Origin: Streptomyces sp. NBC_00691
GTDB lineage: Bacteria > Actinomycetota > Actinomycetes > Streptomycetales > Streptomycetaceae
Direction: 5' to 3'
Length of the DNA stretch: 64,000 nucleotides
NCBI RefSeq assembly: GCF_036226665.1
Contig: NZ_CP109007.1
Location: forward strand, 6,882,001-6,946,000
In this document: in pieces, positions 54,761-63,781 of the stretch
Numbering within the stretch: position 1 is the first letter of the stretch
How the letters are laid out: each line of letters starts with the position of its first letter
Made by a program: the position numbers and the translations under genes
Notes under the pieces: model-generated
The model's database searches: none
Seen by the model: the letters and a program-made list of their open reading frames with translations, nothing else
Told to the model about the DNA's origin: nothing

Positions 54761-55582
54761 TCAGCGGCCTGCGGGGAACCGACCGCGCCGCGGCACCGAG
54801 TCCAGGAGGAGCCGGGTGTACGGATGCTCCGGGGCCTCCAGGATCCGCGAGGCGGGGCCCGTCTCCACGACGTGACCGGACTTGAGGACCAGGACCTCGT
54901 CGGCGACGTGCCGGACCACCGCCAGGTCGTGCGTGACGAACAGGTAGCCGATTCCCGACGTGCTGCGGATCTGACCGAGGAGTTCGAGTATCTGCGCCTG
55001 GATCGAGACGTCGAGCGCGGCGACGGCCTCGTCGAGGACGAGGACCCGGGGCTCCACGGCGAGGGCACGGGCGATCGCCACGCGCTGCCGCTGCCCGCCC
55101 GAGAGGTCGCGGGGGAGGGCGGCGGCCTCGCGTGTGCCGAGGCCGACCTGGTCCAGGAGCCGGGCGGCGCGGGCGCCGCGGCCGGCCGCGTCGAGATCCG
55201 TGTGGAGGCGCAGCACCTCGTCCAGGCAACCGGAGACGGTCACCCGGGGATCGAGCGAGAGGTACGGATCCTGGAAGACCATCTGGATCTCCCGGGCCCT
55301 GGCCAGCCGCTCGGCCCGTCCCCGGGGCCGCGCGGAGCGGTCCCGTCCGTCCAGGCGGACGGTCCCGCCGTCCGGGTGCTCCAGTCCGACGAGCATCCGG
55401 ACCGTGGTGGTCTTGCCGCTGCCGGACTCCCCGACGATCGCCAGGGAGGCCCCGGGAGCCAGGGCGAAGGACACTCCGTCCACCGCCGTGTGGTCCCCGT
55501 ACCGCTTCCGCAGGCCCTCGACGACCAGGCCCTGGACCACCGGTCCCCCGGCGACGGGTCCCTCTTTCGCTGAGGCGGTCAC
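54761..55582 (-). CDS. Oligopeptide/nickel-type ABC transporter ATP-binding protein (DppF-like)
   Basis: 273 residues. Walker A 'GESGSGKT' (51-58), Q-loop 'MVFQDPYLSLDPR', signature 'LSGGQRQRVAIARAL', Walker B 'VLVLDEAVAALD' and H-loop 'FVTHDL' are all present. The final ~30 residues are the short form of the oligopeptide C-terminal extension. The GTG start at 55582 overlaps the stop of the DppD-like gene (GTGA). Last gene of the five-gene import operon; pairs with the DppD-like ATPase to drive uptake. Confidence 0.92.
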   Translation of the reverse strand: MTASAKEGPVAGGPVVQGLVVEGLRKRYGDHTAVDGVSFALAPGASLAIVGESGSGKTTTVRMLVGLEHPDGGTVRLDGRDRSARPRGRAERLARAREIQMVFQDPYLSLDPRVTVSGCLDEVLRLHTDLDAAGRGARAARLLDQVGLGTREAAALPRDLSGGQRQRVAIARALAVEPRVLVLDEAVAALDVSIQAQILELLGQIRSTSGIGYLFVTHDLAVVRHVADEVLVLKSGHVVETGPASRILEAPEHPYTRLLLDSVPRRGRFPAGR

Positions 55583-56607
55583 CACGTGATCCCTTCGTCG
55601 GCGCGGTGGCAGGCGGCGAGTCCGTCGCCCTGCCGGGTGAGTGCGGGCTTCTCCTCGGAGCAGCGAGCCACCGCGTGGGCGCAGCGCGCGGCGAAGGCGC
55701 AGCCCGGCGGCGCCTCGGACAGGGAGACGGGACGCCCGGGGATGGGCCGGGGCGGCGACGCACCCGCTTCGATGCTCGGCGTGCAGGCGAGCAGCCCCGC
55801 GGTGTACGGGTGCCGCGGCCGGTCGAACAGCTCGTCGGTACCGCGCGTCTCCACGATCCGGCCCGCGTACATCACGTACACCCGGTCGCAGACGGTGGCG
55901 GCCAGTTCGAGGTCGTGCGTGACGAAGAGCAGACCCGTGCCGCGCTCGGCCCGCAGCCGGGCGAGGAGTCGGACGATCTCCGCCTGGGTCGTGACGTCCA
56001 GGGCGGTGGTCGGTTCGTCGGCGACGATCAGCGCCGGCTCGGCCGCGAGCGCCGCGGCGATGACCACCCGCTGGAGCATGCCGCCGGAGAACTCGTGGGG
56101 ACGGCGGCGGAGGGCGCCGCGCGGGTCGCGGATACCGACCGCGTCGAGGAGTTCGAGGGCCCGGGCGTCCGCCGTGGCGGCCGGGGCCCCGGCCGCGCGC
56201 AGCCCTTCGGTGAGGAAGTCGCCGACGCGGCGCAGCGGGTTCACGGAGGCACGAGGGTCCTGGAAGACCATCGCGACCTGCCGGGCCCGTAGTTCGGCCA
56301 GCTCCGGGCGGCTCATGGTGAGCACGTCCCGGCCGGCGACCCGGACCTCGCCGCTGGTGCGCGCGTCCGGGGGCAGCAGCCCGAGGACGCTGCGGCACGC
56401 CACCGACTTCCCCGAGCCGGACTCGCCGACGAGGCCGACGCTCTCCCCGGGGCGTACCCGCAGGCCGACCCCGTCCAGGATCGGCCGCCGGGCCCGGTCG
56501 TCGGGGAGCCGGATCCCGAGCCCGTCGATCTCCAGGACCGGAGGCCCGTCGCCGGCCGGGACCGGAGTCGTGCCGCTCTGTCGCCGCTGTTCCTTCACGC
56601 GGTTCAC
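55579..56607 (-). CDS. Oligopeptide/nickel-type ABC transporter ATP-binding protein (DppD-like)
   Basis: 342 residues. Walker A 'GESGSGKS' (61-68), 'MVFQDPRASVNPLRRVGDFL', signature 'FSGGMLQRVVIAAAL', Walker B 'LIVADEPTTALD' and the C-terminal oligo_HPY domain with Cys residues ('GCAFAARCAHAVARCSEEKPAL') that in DppD-type proteins can hold an Fe-S cluster. The signature is FSGGM rather than LSGGQ, which is normal for DppD. GTG 56607 overlaps the permease stop (GTGA). Confidence 0.92.
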   Translation of the reverse strand: MNRVKEQRRQSGTTPVPAGDGPPVLEIDGLGIRLPDDRARRPILDGVGLRVRPGESVGLVGESGSGKSVACRSVLGLLPPDARTSGEVRVAGRDVLTMSRPELAELRARQVAMVFQDPRASVNPLRRVGDFLTEGLRAAGAPAATADARALELLDAVGIRDPRGALRRRPHEFSGGMLQRVVIAAALAAEPALIVADEPTTALDVTTQAEIVRLLARLRAERGTGLLFVTHDLELAATVCDRVYVMYAGRIVETRGTDELFDRPRHPYTAGLLACTPSIEAGASPPRPIPGRPVSLSEAPPGCAFAARCAHAVARCSEEKPALTRQGDGLAACHRADEGITW

Positions 56608-57482
56608 CGCTTCCGCCTCGCGATCCGGTCGGCGAGGCCCTCGCCGACGATGCCGAACGCCACCACGGCGAGCACGATGCACGCCGAAGGCGCGAGGGCG
56701 GGCAGCATCGCCCCCTGCTGGACGGCCGACTGGCCCTCGTTGATCATGGCGCCCCAGTCGGCGGTCGGCGGCTGCACGCCGAAGCCGAGGTACGAGAGCG
56801 CCGCCAGGTCCATCAACGCGTACCCGAAGTTCATGGCGGACTGGGCGAAGACGGTGGGGGCGATGTTGGGCAGCAGGTGGCGCAGGCAGACGGTCCAGCC
56901 GGACCAGCCCTGGACCCGGTAGGACTCGATGTACGGGCGGGCCTGCTCCTGGCGTGCGATGCCGCGCACCAGGCGTCCCACGTACGGGGTGTAGGCCACC
57001 GCCATCGCGATCACGGGCGCGGTCATCCCCGAACCGACGACGGAGACGAGCAGGATCGCGAGCAGGAGTCCGGGGATCGCGAAGACCATGTCCATCGAGC
57101 GGGACAGGACGGAGTCCGCCCAGCCGCCGCGCCAGGCCGCCACCACGCCGAGCAGGGTGCCGAGGAGGGTGGAGACGCCGACGACGAGCAGTGGGCCGAT
57201 CAGCCCGGTGCGGGCCCCGTACATCATGCGTGACAGGACGTCCCGCCCGGACTGGTCGGTGCCGAGCAGGTGCTCGCCGGTGGTCCCGGCCAGGCTCGCC
57301 GAGAGGTCGAGGGCCTCGGGATCGTACGGCGCGAGGACGGGGGCGAGGACGGCGATCAGGAGCAGAGCGGCGAGCAGCGCGACCGAGGCGGTGAACATCG
57401 GCCCCTGGGCGAACAGGCGCAGGGGGCGGAGCCCGGGCCTGCGGCGCAGGACGGCGGGCTCCGGAGGTGCGGTGGTGGTCAT
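56604..57482 (-). CDS. ABC transporter permease (DppC-like)
   Basis: 292 residues with six transmembrane segments and the N-terminal OppC_N domain (about 25-85: 'APYDPEALDLSASLAGTTGEHLLGTDQSGRDVLSRMMYGAR'). The EAA-type cytoplasmic loop is 'RDVLSR...YIESYRVQGWSGW'. It forms the translocation pore with the DppB-like permease. ATG 57482 overlaps the DppB-like stop (ATGA), and its stop overlaps the DppD-like start. Confidence 0.9.
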   Translation of the reverse strand: MTTTAPPEPAVLRRRPGLRPLRLFAQGPMFTASVALLAALLLIAVLAPVLAPYDPEALDLSASLAGTTGEHLLGTDQSGRDVLSRMMYGARTGLIGPLLVVGVSTLLGTLLGVVAAWRGGWADSVLSRSMDMVFAIPGLLLAILLVSVVGSGMTAPVIAMAVAYTPYVGRLVRGIARQEQARPYIESYRVQGWSGWTVCLRHLLPNIAPTVFAQSAMNFGYALMDLAALSYLGFGVQPPTADWGAMINEGQSAVQQGAMLPALAPSACIVLAVVAFGIVGEGLADRIARRKR

Positions 57483-58432
57483 GAGGAGCCTTCCCCGTGG
57501 AGCGACAGCCGGGGGTCGATGAGGGGTGCGAGCAGGTCGACCGCGAGGTTGACGAGGACGAAGGCGGCCACGCTGAGCAGGGTGATGGCCTGCACGACGG
57601 CGAAGTCCTTGGCGGTGACCGACTGCACGAGCAGGGAGCCGAGGCCGGGCACGTCGAAGGCGGTCTCGACGATCGAGGTGCTGATGAGGAGTCCGGCGAG
57701 CATCGTGCCGCCGACGGTGACGACCGGGCCGAGCGCGTTGCGCAGGACGTGCCGGCGGATCACGGTGCGCCCCGGGACACCGCGGGCCCGCGCCACCTCG
57801 ACGTGCTCCCTGCCGAGTTCGTCCAGCATCGCCGAGCGGGTCACCCGGGCGAGCAGACCCGCGAAGGTCAGGGCCAGGGCGAAGGCCGGCAGGGTCAGGT
57901 GGTGGAGCCGTTCGGAGAACCCGGTGGGTGTGCCGCCGGGGCCCGGGAACCACCCCAGCTGGACGGAGAACAGCGACACGAGCGCGATGGCGGTCACGAA
58001 GGCGGGGGTCGCCGTGGCGACGCCGGTGCCGAGGAGCACCGCCCGGTCCAGCGGGCCGGGCCGCAGGGCGGCGAGGATCCCGGCCCCCACACCGATGAGG
58101 GCGACGAGCAGCGCCGCGTACCCGACGAGCAGGGCCGTACCGGGCAGCCGGGAGCCGATGAGCGCGGCGACGTCCTGGTGGAACTGGGCGGAGGTGCCGA
58201 AGTCGCCCTGGAGGACGCCGCCGAGCCACTTCGCGTACTGCACGGCCAGCGGATCGTCCAGGTGGTACTGGGAGCGCAGGGCCGCCACGGCCTCGGGGGT
58301 CGCGGGGCGGCCGTGGAGCAGGAACGACACCGGGTCGCCGGGTGCCAGGTGGACGCTGCCGAAGACCACGAGGGAGGTCACGAACAGCACCGCCACCAGG
58401 CCGAGGAGCCGTCCGACGAGGAAGCGGGTCAT
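57479..58432 (-). CDS. ABC transporter permease (DppB-like)
   Basis: 317 residues, six transmembrane segments, with the family N-terminus 'FLVGRLLGLVAVLFVTSLVVFGSVHLAPGDPV' and EAA loop 'ARVTRSAMLDELGREHVEVARARGV'. Standard partner of DppC in peptide, nickel or sugar-derivative importers. It overlaps the binding-protein gene by 4 bp on its 5' side. Confidence 0.91.
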   Translation of the reverse strand: MTRFLVGRLLGLVAVLFVTSLVVFGSVHLAPGDPVSFLLHGRPATPEAVAALRSQYHLDDPLAVQYAKWLGGVLQGDFGTSAQFHQDVAALIGSRLPGTALLVGYAALLVALIGVGAGILAALRPGPLDRAVLLGTGVATATPAFVTAIALVSLFSVQLGWFPGPGGTPTGFSERLHHLTLPAFALALTFAGLLARVTRSAMLDELGREHVEVARARGVPGRTVIRRHVLRNALGPVVTVGGTMLAGLLISTSIVETAFDVPGLGSLLVQSVTAKDFAVVQAITLLSVAAFVLVNLAVDLLAPLIDPRLSLHGEGSS

Positions 58433-60066
58433 TTCTTCGCGGCCCCGATCGTCGCGGCCCAGGGGTAGTACAGCTGGGAGATCCCGGTCGGGGCGCCGGT
58501 GACGCGCTTGCCGAGGAAGACGGAGTGGGGCGCCTCGTAGACGGGGATGATCGGGAGTTCACGCATCGCTATTCCCTGCAGCGTGGCGGTCAGTTCCGCG
58601 CGCTTGCCGGCGTCGGGCTCGGCGTTGGCCCGGTCGAAGGCGACGTCGAACTCGGCGTCCGACCACTTGCCGTAGTTCCCGAAGTCGCCGGTGCGCAGGT
58701 ACTGGTAGAACTCCAGCGGATCCGGCGTGTTGTCGTACCCGCTGGTGATGACGAGGTCGAGCCCCTCGCGCGCGCCCGGGTCGACGAAGATGCTGCTGTA
58801 CGCCTCCGGGGCGACGGCCTTGAGCTTGACGTCGAGGCCGATCTGGCGTCCGGCGGCCTGGACGGCGTTGGCGACGACGCTGATCTCGGGGGCGAGCGTG
58901 CTGGTGGCCAGGGTGAGGGACCGGCCGACCGCGCCCGCCTCGTGGATGAGCTTCTTCGCGGCCTCGATGTCGTACACGGGCTCGGGCAGCGTGTCGTACA
59001 GCGCGGCGGTCTTCTCGGGGGCCAGCGCCCAGGCGCCGCGCGCGGCGGGGGCCTTGGCGGGGACGCCGACGCCGCCGGCCGCGGCCTTGACGATGTTCTT
59101 CCGGTCGAGCGCCAGGGACAGGGCCTTGCGGACCCTGATGTCGCCGAGCGGGCCGTGGAAGTCGAGGACCGCGAGGTTCGACGCGGCGGTGTTGGGGCCG
59201 AAGAGCACCGTGCCCCTGCCGCTGGCGCGGAGCTGCCCGAGCGAGGAGGACGGCACCATGTATCCGCCGTCGGCGGTGCCGGACAGGAAGGCGTTCGAGC
59301 GGGCCGCGGCGTCCTCGATGAAGGTGAACTTCACCCGCTCCGACTTGGGGGCGAGCTTCGGGTCCCAGTAGGCCGCGTGCTTTTCGAGGGTGATCTCGGC
59401 GCCCTGGGACCAGGTGTCGAGGGCATAGGGCCCGGTGCAGTTGATCTTGCTCTTGGGGGTGCCGTAGTCCTTGCCGGCCTTGGCGAGGGTGGCCGCGCTC
59501 TCGATGGTGCCGGGGGAGGCGGCCATCAGCTCGTGGAGCAGGATGTCGGGCTTGGCGAGCCGGAGCGTGACCTCCAGCGGGCCGGTCTTCTCGATCGTGT
59601 CGACGCTCTTGAAGGCAGAGCCCCAGGGGGAGCCGGTCTCCGGGTCCATCTGGCGTTTCAGGGAGGCGACCACGTCGTCGGCGGTCATGGTCGTGCCGTC
59701 GTGGAACCTGACCCCGGGGCGCAGGGTGTAGACGAGGGTGCGCGGGTCGGGGCGGTCGTACTTCACCGCGAGTCCGGGTTCGATCCTCAGGTCGGGGGTG
59801 ACCCGCAGGAGCTGCTCGCAGACGTTGGCGAGCACGGTGTTCGGCGGGTAGTCGTACGCGAGGGCGTAGTCGAGCGTGTACGGCTCGGCGTACAGGGACC
59901 AGGTGAAGGTGTCCAGCGGGCCCTGGGCCGGCGGCGACAGCGGAGTGACCTTGAAGTCGGCGCCGCCGGCGGCGGCCCTCGGCGTCGTCGCGCCGGAACA
60001 GGCGGCGGTGGTGGCCGCGAGCGCGGCGGTACAGGCGAGAAGCGCGATGGTTCTGGACATGCGCAT
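58429..60066 (-). CDS. Family 5 extracellular solute-binding lipoprotein
   Basis: 545 residues. A lipoprotein signal ends at the lipobox 'TTAAC' (Cys23), and the mature domain is SBP_bac_5, with 'GPLDTFTWSLYAEPYTLDYALAY', 'YTLRPGVRFHDGTTMTADDVVASLKRQMD' and 'GYDNTPDPLEFYQYLRTG'. It captures the ligand outside the membrane and delivers it to the DppBC pore. The family binds peptides, nickel chelates, opines or glycans, and no residue visible here decides among these. The start ATG 60066 follows AAAGGGG. The promoter region carries a LacI operator, pointing to an inducible substrate. Confidence 0.91.
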   Translation of the reverse strand: MRMSRTIALLACTAALAATTAACSGATTPRAAAGGADFKVTPLSPPAQGPLDTFTWSLYAEPYTLDYALAYDYPPNTVLANVCEQLLRVTPDLRIEPGLAVKYDRPDPRTLVYTLRPGVRFHDGTTMTADDVVASLKRQMDPETGSPWGSAFKSVDTIEKTGPLEVTLRLAKPDILLHELMAASPGTIESAATLAKAGKDYGTPKSKINCTGPYALDTWSQGAEITLEKHAAYWDPKLAPKSERVKFTFIEDAAARSNAFLSGTADGGYMVPSSSLGQLRASGRGTVLFGPNTAASNLAVLDFHGPLGDIRVRKALSLALDRKNIVKAAAGGVGVPAKAPAARGAWALAPEKTAALYDTLPEPVYDIEAAKKLIHEAGAVGRSLTLATSTLAPEISVVANAVQAAGRQIGLDVKLKAVAPEAYSSIFVDPGAREGLDLVITSGYDNTPDPLEFYQYLRTGDFGNYGKWSDAEFDVAFDRANAEPDAGKRAELTATLQGIAMRELPIIPVYEAPHSVFLGKRVTGAPTGISQLYYPWAATIGAAKK

Positions 60067-60116
60067 GCAGACCCACCCCTTTACGGGTGTAGTGACGGGC
60101 GCTGGGGGATGGAGCG

Positions 60117-60145
60117 AGTATTGATGCGGGAACGTTCCCGCACAA
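60117..60145 (-). promoter_or_regulatory. Importer promoter with LacI operator filling the spacer
   Basis: On the minus strand TTGTGC (60140-60145) and AATACT (60117-60122) form a promoter with a 17-bp spacer. The 18-bp palindrome at 60125-60142 fills almost exactly that spacer, so a bound repressor would exclude RNA polymerase. Confidence 0.55.
60125..60142. promoter_or_regulatory. Perfect LacI-family operator O1
   Basis: TGCGGGAACGTTCCCGCA is a perfect 18-bp palindrome with the central CG and AACGTT core recognised by LacI/GalR proteins, between the divergent importer and LacI genes. Confidence 0.85.
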
Positions 60146-60150
60146 CCCTC

Positions 60151-60168
60151 TGCGGGAACGGTTTTGCA
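60151..60168. promoter_or_regulatory. Second, weaker LacI operator O2
   Basis: TGCGGGAACGGTTTTGCA keeps one half of O1 exactly and a degenerate second half. Its centre is 26 bp from O1, and it lies 29 bp upstream of the LacI start, suited to autoregulation or cooperative binding. Confidence 0.65.
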
Positions 60169-60197
60169 AAGGTCGGGAGGGTGGCAGCATCAGTCTC

Positions 60198-61289
60198 ATG
60201 ACCGACGCCACACCGCACGGCGGGCAGCCCTCGCCGCCCCTCCCACGCGTCCGCCTCGTCGACGTGGCCCGCGAGGCGGGCCTCTCCAAGACGACCGTCT
60301 CGGCGGCACTGAACGGCACCGGAAGGCTCTCTCCCGAAGTGCGGGAGAGAGCCCGCGAGACCGCGCGCAGAATGGGCTACCGGCCCAACGCCACCGCGCG
60401 CCGGCTGCGCGCGGGACGGGCCAGACTGATCGGATACGTGGTCGGGGAGTTCGCCGACGCCCCCTGGACCTTCCTGGAGTCGCCGTACTTCGCCCGGCTG
60501 ACCGCGGCGACCGCGGCGACCTCGCTGCGACGCGGCTACGCCGTGGTGCTGCTGCCCGCCGGGTCCCTGCAGAGCGAGTGGGCCGACCTGTCGCTCGACG
60601 CGGTGGTCGTCGCCGACCCCGTCGCCGACGACCCGATCGTCGAGGACCTCCTCGCCGCCCGCATCCCCGTGTTCAGCGACCGCTCCGTCGAGGGGCGGCC
60701 AGGGGCCTACTGGGTGGACGTGGACGCCGGTGGCGCCGTGCGCGAGGCCCTCGACCACCTCCGCGAGCAGGGCGCCCGCCGGCCGGTCCTCCTCGTACCG
60801 GACAGCACCACCCGCTTCCACACCGAGGTGTTCGCCGCACACCACGAGTGGTGCGCGGCCCACGGCCTGCCGGAACGGGTCGTACGCGTCGGGGCGCCGG
60901 GCAACGGCCCCGTCATCCGTGCCGTCGAGACCGCCCTAGCGGGCGACCCGTCGGCCGACGGGGCACGGCCCGACGCCCTCCTCGTCGTGGCGGAGGCGAG
61001 TCCGCCCCTCGTCCTGGACGCGGCGCGCCGGCTCGGCTACCGCGTCCCCGGCGACCTGCTCCTCGTCTGCGTGAGCGAGGACGTCACCGCCGAGCACACC
61101 GAGCCGCCCGTGACCACCCTGAGCCTGCGGCCCGAGGCGATCGCGGAGGCGGGCGTCGACACCCTGGTGGCGGTCCTGGAAGACGGCGACCTGGAGACGG
61201 CGGGGGTGCTCGTCCCGACCCGTCTCGACGTACGGGCGTCATCGGTCCGGCCCGCTCAGACCGCGTGCACGAGCCGGCCGCCGACATAG
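60198..61289 (+). CDS. LacI family transcriptional regulator
   Basis: A 363-residue repressor. The N-terminal HTH is 'VRLVDVAREAGLSKTTVSAALNG' (about 18-40), the hinge is 'RMGYRPNATARRLRAGRARLIGYVV', and the rest is a periplasmic-binding-like effector domain ending 'VPTRLDVRASS'. It is divergent from the importer and flanked by two matching operators, so it should repress the importer until the imported compound or a product binds. The 3' end overlaps the convergent amidohydrolase by 34 bp. The C-terminal extension after 'DVRASS' lies in that overlap and may be dispensable. Confidence 0.92.
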   Translation: MTDATPHGGQPSPPLPRVRLVDVAREAGLSKTTVSAALNGTGRLSPEVRERARETARRMGYRPNATARRLRAGRARLIGYVVGEFADAPWTFLESPYFARLTAATAATSLRRGYAVVLLPAGSLQSEWADLSLDAVVVADPVADDPIVEDLLAARIPVFSDRSVEGRPGAYWVDVDAGGAVREALDHLREQGARRPVLLVPDSTTRFHTEVFAAHHEWCAAHGLPERVVRVGAPGNGPVIRAVETALAGDPSADGARPDALLVVAEASPPLVLDAARRLGYRVPGDLLLVCVSEDVTAEHTEPPVTTLSLRPEAIAEAGVDTLVAVLEDGDLETAGVLVPTRLDVRASSVRPAQTACTSRPPT

Positions 61290-62890
61290 GTCCGCTCCAC
61301 CCGGGCCTCGGCGATCTCCTCGGCGGGCGCCGAGAGGATGTCGCGGTCCAGGACGACCAGGTCGGCGAGGGCGCCGACCCGCAGGCTGCCCGCGTCGTCG
61401 TGACCGTTCACATGGGCGGACCCGGCGGTGTAGGCGGCCAGCGCGGTCGGCAGGTCGAGCCGCTGCTCGGGGTAGAAGATCCGGTCGTGGTCGGCTTCGG
61501 GATCCCGGCGGTTCACGGCCACGTGCAGGCCCGCCAGCGGATCGGGGCTGCTCACCGGCCAGTCGCTGCCCGCGACGAGGGTCGCGCCCGCGCGCACCAG
61601 GTCGCCGAAGGGGTACTGCCAGGCGGCCCGCTCCGGGCCCAGGAACGGGATGGTCAGGTTGTCCATCTGGGGTTCGTGGGCCGCCCACAGGGGCTGGATG
61701 TTGGCCAGCGCGCCGAGCCCGGCGAAACGGGTGAGGTCCTCGGGGTGGACGACCTGGAGATGGGCGAGGTGGTGGCGGTTGCCGCGGTGGCCGTTGGCCG
61801 CCACCGCCGACTCGATCGCGTCGAGGGCCTCGCGCACGGCCCGGTCGCCGAGCGCGTGGAAGTGCACCTGGAAGTCGAGCGCGTCGAGCTCCGTCACGTA
61901 GCCGCGCAGCGCGCCGGGCTCGATGAAACTCAGGCCGCTGTTGGCGGTGGCGCAGCCGCAGCCGTCCAGATAGGGGGAGGTCATGGCGGCGGTGAAGTTC
62001 TCCGCGACGCCGTCCTGCATGATCTTCACCGAGCTCGCGCGGAACCGCCCGGCCCGCAGCTTCTCGCGCCGGGCCACCAGTTCGGGAATCTGCTCGGCGC
62101 CGCGTGCCCGGTCCCACCAGAGCGCCCCGGTCACCCGGGCCGTGAGGGAGCCGTCCCCCGCCGCGGTCATGTACGCGTCCGAGGGATCGGGCCGGCCGTT
62201 GAGGTCGCCGAGCATGGCGTCCTGCCAGCCCGTGATGCCGAGGGAGTGAAGCAGCCGCTGGGCCCGCAGCAGCCCGGCGAGGAGTTCCGCCCCCGTGCTC
62301 GCCGGCAGCAGCCGGCCGACCAGCGACGTGGCGCCCTCCTGGAGCATGCCGCTGGGAGTGCCGTCCGGCTCGCGCTCGATCCGGCCGTCGGCGGGATCGG
62401 GGGTGGCGGCGGTCACTCCGGCGAGTTCGAGTGCCCGGGTGTTGGCCCAGGCGCCGTGGTGATCCCGGTTGGACAGGAGGACCGGGCGGTCCGGTACGAC
62501 GGAGTCGAGCAGCTGGCGGGTCGGCAGGCCGCCCTCGAAGCTCTCCATCGACCAACCGCCGCCGGTGATCCACTCGCGCTCGGGGTGGGCGTCCGCGTAG
62601 GCCCGGACCAGGGCCAGGTAGTCGTCCACGCCGACGGTCTCGGTCAGATCGCACTCGGCCAGTTCCACTCCGGCGAAGACCGGGTGCATGTGGGCGTCCT
62701 GGAAGCCGGGGAGCAGCAGCTTCCCCGTCAGGTCGACCACCTCGGTGCCCGGCCCGACGAGTTCGAGCACCTCGTCGTGACCGACGGCCGCGATCCGGTC
62801 GCCGATGACGGCGAGCGAGGTCGCCCGGGTGCGGGCCGGATCCACCGTGAAGACGGGGCCGCGGGTGAAGAGCAGATCGGCCTTGGCCAT
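61256..62890 (-). CDS. Amidohydrolase family protein (YtcJ/AepA-like)
   Basis: A 544-residue TIM-barrel metal-dependent hydrolase of the amidohydrolase_3 group. 'LLLPGFQDAHMHP' gives the HxH metal site, 'VHFHALGDRAVREALDAI' another His, 'HHLAHLQVVHPED' the next, and 'LVAGSDWPVSSPDPLAGLHVAV' the catalytic Asp. The N-terminal and C-terminal beta segments ('DLLFTRGPVFTVDP', 'VGALADLVVLDRDIL') form the usual sandwich. ATG 62890 has GGAG eight bases upstream. Possible roles include deacylation or hydrolysis of a compound brought in by the adjacent importer, which is context inference only. Confidence 0.87.
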   Translation of the reverse strand: MAKADLLFTRGPVFTVDPARTRATSLAVIGDRIAAVGHDEVLELVGPGTEVVDLTGKLLLPGFQDAHMHPVFAGVELAECDLTETVGVDDYLALVRAYADAHPEREWITGGGWSMESFEGGLPTRQLLDSVVPDRPVLLSNRDHHGAWANTRALELAGVTAATPDPADGRIEREPDGTPSGMLQEGATSLVGRLLPASTGAELLAGLLRAQRLLHSLGITGWQDAMLGDLNGRPDPSDAYMTAAGDGSLTARVTGALWWDRARGAEQIPELVARREKLRAGRFRASSVKIMQDGVAENFTAAMTSPYLDGCGCATANSGLSFIEPGALRGYVTELDALDFQVHFHALGDRAVREALDAIESAVAANGHRGNRHHLAHLQVVHPEDLTRFAGLGALANIQPLWAAHEPQMDNLTIPFLGPERAAWQYPFGDLVRAGATLVAGSDWPVSSPDPLAGLHVAVNRRDPEADHDRIFYPEQRLDLPTALAAYTAGSAHVNGHDDAGSLRVGALADLVVLDRDILSAPAEEIAEARVERTYVGGRLVHAV

Positions 62891-62949
62891 TCGAAAGCTC
62901 CAGAGCGTGAGGCGACGGGGGATGGGCGCCATGGAAGCGGGAAGGCCGT

Positions 62950-62974
62950 TTACACGTCAATGGTGTTGTCGTAA
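62950..62974. promoter_or_regulatory. Possible TetR operator between amidohydrolase and TetR genes
   Basis: TTACACGTCAA and TTGTCGTAA form an imperfect inverted repeat ending 10 bp before the TetR start and about 60 bp upstream of the divergent amidohydrolase. A minus-strand TTGACG lies inside it. Confidence 0.35.
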
Positions 62975-62984
62975 GGTCCCGGCC

Positions 62985-63695
62985 ATGTCCGAACGAGTCG
63001 TCCCAGAAGGCGAACGCCGACGCCGCAGACCCACCAAGCAGGGTGCCGTCCTCTCGGAGCAGCTCATCGTCGAGACGGCGCTGCGGCTGGTCGCCCAGCA
63101 CGGCGCCGAGGCGCTCTCCGTACGGAGACTGGGTGCCGCACTCGGCGCCGACCCGAGCGCGCTCTACCGCTACTTCCGCAACACCGACGCACTCCTCCTC
63201 GCCCTCGCCGACGAGCTGATCGGCAGGGCGCAGGAGGGCTGGCGGGCGACCGGGGACTGGCAGGAGGACCTGCGCTCGATGGGCCTGCGGATCCACGCCT
63301 GCTACCTGTCCCACCCGCAGGCGGCGGTCCTCGGCGCGTACCGCACGACGGGACGTCCGCACGAGACCGGGGCCGTCGAGCGGATCCTCGGCATCCTCCG
63401 TTCGGCGGGCTTCCCGGACCACTTCGCCGTCCGCGCCTATCACGCGTTCGTCGACCAGGCCCTGGCCTTCGCGGCCCAGGACGCCGCCGCTCTCGCTCTG
63501 CCGAAGGCCGCCCGGGAGGCGGACGAGGCGGTGTGGAACTCGGTCTACGGCAGGCTGTCGGCCGACACCCACCCGAACATCGCCGCGGCCTTTCCGCTGC
63601 TCGCCGCCGACATGCGGGGCAGCGGTTACCCGTTCGCCCTGGAGCTGCTGCTCGGCGCGATGGCGGCGCTGCGCCCGGCCTCGGCCGAGGCCTGA
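62985..63695 (+). CDS. TetR family transcriptional regulator (TetR_C_1-like)
   Basis: 236 residues. A basic N-tail (about 1-17) precedes the HTH (about 20-75: 'LIVETALRLVAQHGAEALSVRRLGAALGADPSALYRYFRNTDALLLALAD'). The ligand domain resembles TetR class members ('AYHAFVDQALAFAAQDAAAL', 'TFPLLAADMRGSGYPFALELLLGAMAAL'-type end). Divergent from the amidohydrolase gene, which it probably regulates. The stop codon lies within a 12-bp tandem repeat. Confidence 0.86.
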   Translation: MSERVVPEGERRRRRPTKQGAVLSEQLIVETALRLVAQHGAEALSVRRLGAALGADPSALYRYFRNTDALLLALADELIGRAQEGWRATGDWQEDLRSMGLRIHACYLSHPQAAVLGAYRTTGRPHETGAVERILGILRSAGFPDHFAVRAYHAFVDQALAFAAQDAAALALPKAAREADEAVWNSVYGRLSADTHPNIAAAFPLLAADMRGSGYPFALELLLGAMAALRPASAEA

Positions 63696-63772
63696 GCCGT
63701 GGCCTGAGCCGTGGCCGCCCAGCGGGTGATGTGCCGGTCGTCCCGCGGGTGGCGCGTCGGTCGTCCCGCGGG
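63689..63772. repeat. Two short tandem/direct repeats after the TetR gene
   Basis: GGCCTGAGCCGT is repeated head to tail (63689-63700, 63701-63712) and spans the TetR stop codon. CGGTCGTCCCGCGGG occurs at 63735-63749 and 63758-63772 (23-bp period) in the gap before the MarR gene. Confidence 0.85.
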
Positions 63773-63781
63773 CGTGACGGG

